A stretch of 64,000 bases of DNA from assembly GCA_013397455.1 (NCBI GenBank), contig VYZB01000076.1, positions 963,522 to 1,027,521 on the forward strand, read 5' to 3'. The position numbers and the translations under genes are program-made. Positions 61,605 to 64,000 of this stretch are shown in pieces; positions within the stretch are counted from its first letter, which is position 1; every line of letters begins with the position of its first letter. Origin of the DNA: Crotophaga sulcirostris. Taxonomy: Eukaryota; Chordata; Aves; Cuculiformes; Crotophagidae. Under the pieces are notes generated by a model. It was not told the origin of the DNA. It ran no database searches and was given only the letters and a program-made list of their open reading frames with translations.

Positions 61605-64000
61605 TTGCAGTGTCTTCGAATTTTAGTTGCCTGGTTTACTTCTTTCTTAATAATAATTCCCGAGATATTCCTTCCTTCTGCCCGTCTTTCTTCTTTTCAC
61701 TGGCCTCTGTGCTCATCCCATCCTGCTCTACTTGCTTGTTCTTTACCCCTCACCAAAATTCCGAAACGTAGAATCAGTTCTCCCATACACCATTTCTCCA
61801 CAGCCAGCCTGCTGGATATAGCTTTGACTTACAGTAAAACAGATTTGGAGAGAAAGCATTTAACAGCCTTGATTTAGTCTATTTCCTAAAGTATTTTTGT
61901 AAAACAAATAATTCCTCCTCTCTACAGTGGTACAGAAGTTTTATTGAAGAGTGGGAAATTTTTATACTTCAAATGACAGGTAGAATTTCAAATAACAAAC
62001 TAAATCTCATCGTAAGTGCTTCAGTTTCAAATCTTCCTATTGCTTCTGCTGCACTGAGGGAGCTGTAAGCTTGTCTGTTGTCTGCCACAGCTCTCCCTAC
62101 AATGCATAAGGGAACCCTGAAAAGCTCTGTATTAGTTCCTACCCACGCAGAGGAGTGTGCCAAACAAACAGATTAAGAGGAATTGAAGATGTCTCAGCAT
62201 AGTATGAAAGAATGGACAAATTTGGACACAGATGTTGAACAGTAAGCAGTGTGTTCTGATGTGCATTTCTACTTCTGTGTACGCAACTTCAAGGGCTGAA
62301 ATGAATCAGTTATATGATCTTATAGGTTTGGTAGCAGAATTAAGAAAGCAGCCAGGGATTTCCTCAGACGCTATATGGCACGAGGCGTGCATCACCCAGT
62401 GATCATTTATCCATCTCCATGAAGAAATGCAACTGGCTTGTATTTCTTATGAAAACAGTTGCTGATAATGTTAGAGAATCTCTCATATCTCTAAATTATT
62501 TGAATAGGTACTTAGGAATTTTGCTTGATTTTTTTTTTTCTCCTTCCTTATACTTCTGTGTGCAACATGCAGCCATTAGATTTCATTAGCTGGTAAATTG
62601 GTCTCTAAAAAGAAATCTTTTCTCCCTTGTGGACACTTACAAATTGTGACAAAATGCCTATTGAATTCACCTTTGATATGATTAAATGCAAGGAGATCTT
62701 TGAACTTATCAGGCATGACCACCTACTGTGGCCCATATAGGCAACATTCATTAATAAATTTATAGATTGGATTAGTGAGGATGATCACTAATTATGTACA
62801 CACAAAAAAAAAGATTATAAATATTGCTGCTTCAAGCTACTATGGAGTAGCCTGGAAAAACCCAAATAATCAAAAATGTGGGATAGATAACATTGCAGGA
62901 GGGCTGATCATCTTACAGTTTTTGTTTTGGAAGTCTGTTTGCAGGAAAGACTATAACATCTTATGGAGACTCTTGATTTTTCTTCCTGATCTCTGCTCAG
63001 CCTCACACTGACTACAACCTTCAGGTCTTGCTGCTATTTTCCTACTGTTACCCTTTTTCGAATGGTACATTCTTATGAGGCTGCCACTGATAAATTCTTT
63101 GTCTGAATGAAAATGCTGCTCCGTGGTATTAGCTCTTTAATTTTCCTTTGTTTGCCTCCATTTATTTAAACAAAAGGATATGGAACTAGCAAATCTTAAC
63201 AGAAAGGTTGCAAACCATGTATTTTAATATTTTTTTTTCCCAATCTTTTTTCTTGTATCCATAGCTTGTATTGACTTTTCTTGAAGGTAGATAGTTCTGG
63301 CTGTCAACTGATTTCAGGCTATCTTAGTGATTTGAAAGTCTAATAAATTTTAAAGTTTAAAAAAATCAGTTCTGTTTTGAAGTTAGGCTCTGAAATCAAC
63401 TAAAAGTGATTTACTTATGTTCTTAATAGAGAGTGTTGAGATACAACACCTAATTGTATTCAAGTTTTGTGTACAATATTAGTGGGATATTTGGTATAAA
63501 AATTGGGTATAATAAGGATGGATGTAGCAACTCAAATAAGGATTTGGGGATCACTTGATGGCTGAACAAACATCTATGATTCTTGATTGTAAGAGAACAT
63601 CAAGCAGCAGTAGGAAAGTTTATAGCTATTCTTAATTGAACATTAAGACCTTTACTCCAAGGGTATACTCTGTGTTTTATCCATTCAGCAAAAAACTGGA
63701 AAGGATTCAAAGTAAAAAAAAAAAAAATAAATCAATGACAATGATGCAGCATGTGGGAAAATAACCTTAATATGAGAGAAAAAGAATGTCTATTTATTTT
63801 ATTAAAGAGTTGCTTAAGAAGTGACCTGATCACAGCCTGGGGCAGGATTGTGTTGGAGACTATTATGCAGGGTAGAATTGGCTGTAAGTAAGTAGGAAAG
63901 AAAGTCCTGCTGTCCAAAATGCCAGCTGCCCCCTCTGTGACTTTCTTTTAACTTATAGACAGGTCTCGATTTGGTGGGAAGCTCCCAATTTTAACAAAAT
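61605..64000. other. Non-coding stretch
   Basis: AT-rich sequence with no recognised exon or element. Short frames near 61.6 and 62.1 kb resemble nothing known. A 14-base A run lies at 63,714-63,727. Confidence 0.5.

Overview
The window looks like avian nuclear DNA. It is AT-rich and gene-poor, and it carries several copies of CR1, the dominant LINE of bird and reptile genomes. Some have the typical 3' end (a 'ggttggact..atgat' block, then 'cccttccaacc', then 'attctatgattctgtga'). It also has an LTR of a bird endogenous-retrovirus type, and ancient amniote relics (old CR1/L3-like pieces, two MIR-like SINE pieces, palindromic relics). The most likely source is a neoavian bird, but the species cannot be told from the sequence. 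No bacterial, CRISPR, tRNA or rRNA features were seen.

Layout on the given strand. Positions 1-880 form a CpG island with G/C homopolymers, a GA microsatellite and three TTTATCCC motifs; it is probably a promoter, direction unknown. Positions 880-13,500 are non-coding and hold old repeat relics. At 13,568-13,813 lies the only exon I can assign with real support: the first coding exon of a GABA-B receptor subunit 2-like (class C GPCR) gene, with a signal peptide, the start of the Venus-flytrap ligand-binding domain and a consensus phase-0 splice donor. I could not find exon 2, so the rest of the window may be one intron of more than 50 kb, or other genes may be nested in it.

Within that stretch, 18.5-19.4 kb holds a minus-strand retroviral LTR interrupted by a 64-base G run. 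A long degraded CR1 with a repeated reverse-transcriptase segment lies at 27.1-28.3 kb. A MIR relic lies at 34.0 kb. Two CR1 3' pieces in opposite orientations lie at 43.4-44.4 kb, an old antisense CR1 at 55 kb, a second MIR relic at 57.3 kb, and a fairly well kept CR1 at 61.1-61.6 kb. Two unassigned exon-like open frames are noted: 52,051-52,128 (+) and 57,727-57,989 (-).

The main biological interest is the GABBR2-like exon. It is clearly homologous to GABBR2 but far too divergent to be the highly conserved GABBR2 itself, which points to a third GABA-B-type receptor subunit gene in this bird lineage. Most other long open frames are consistent with chance, low-complexity sequence or transposon remnants.
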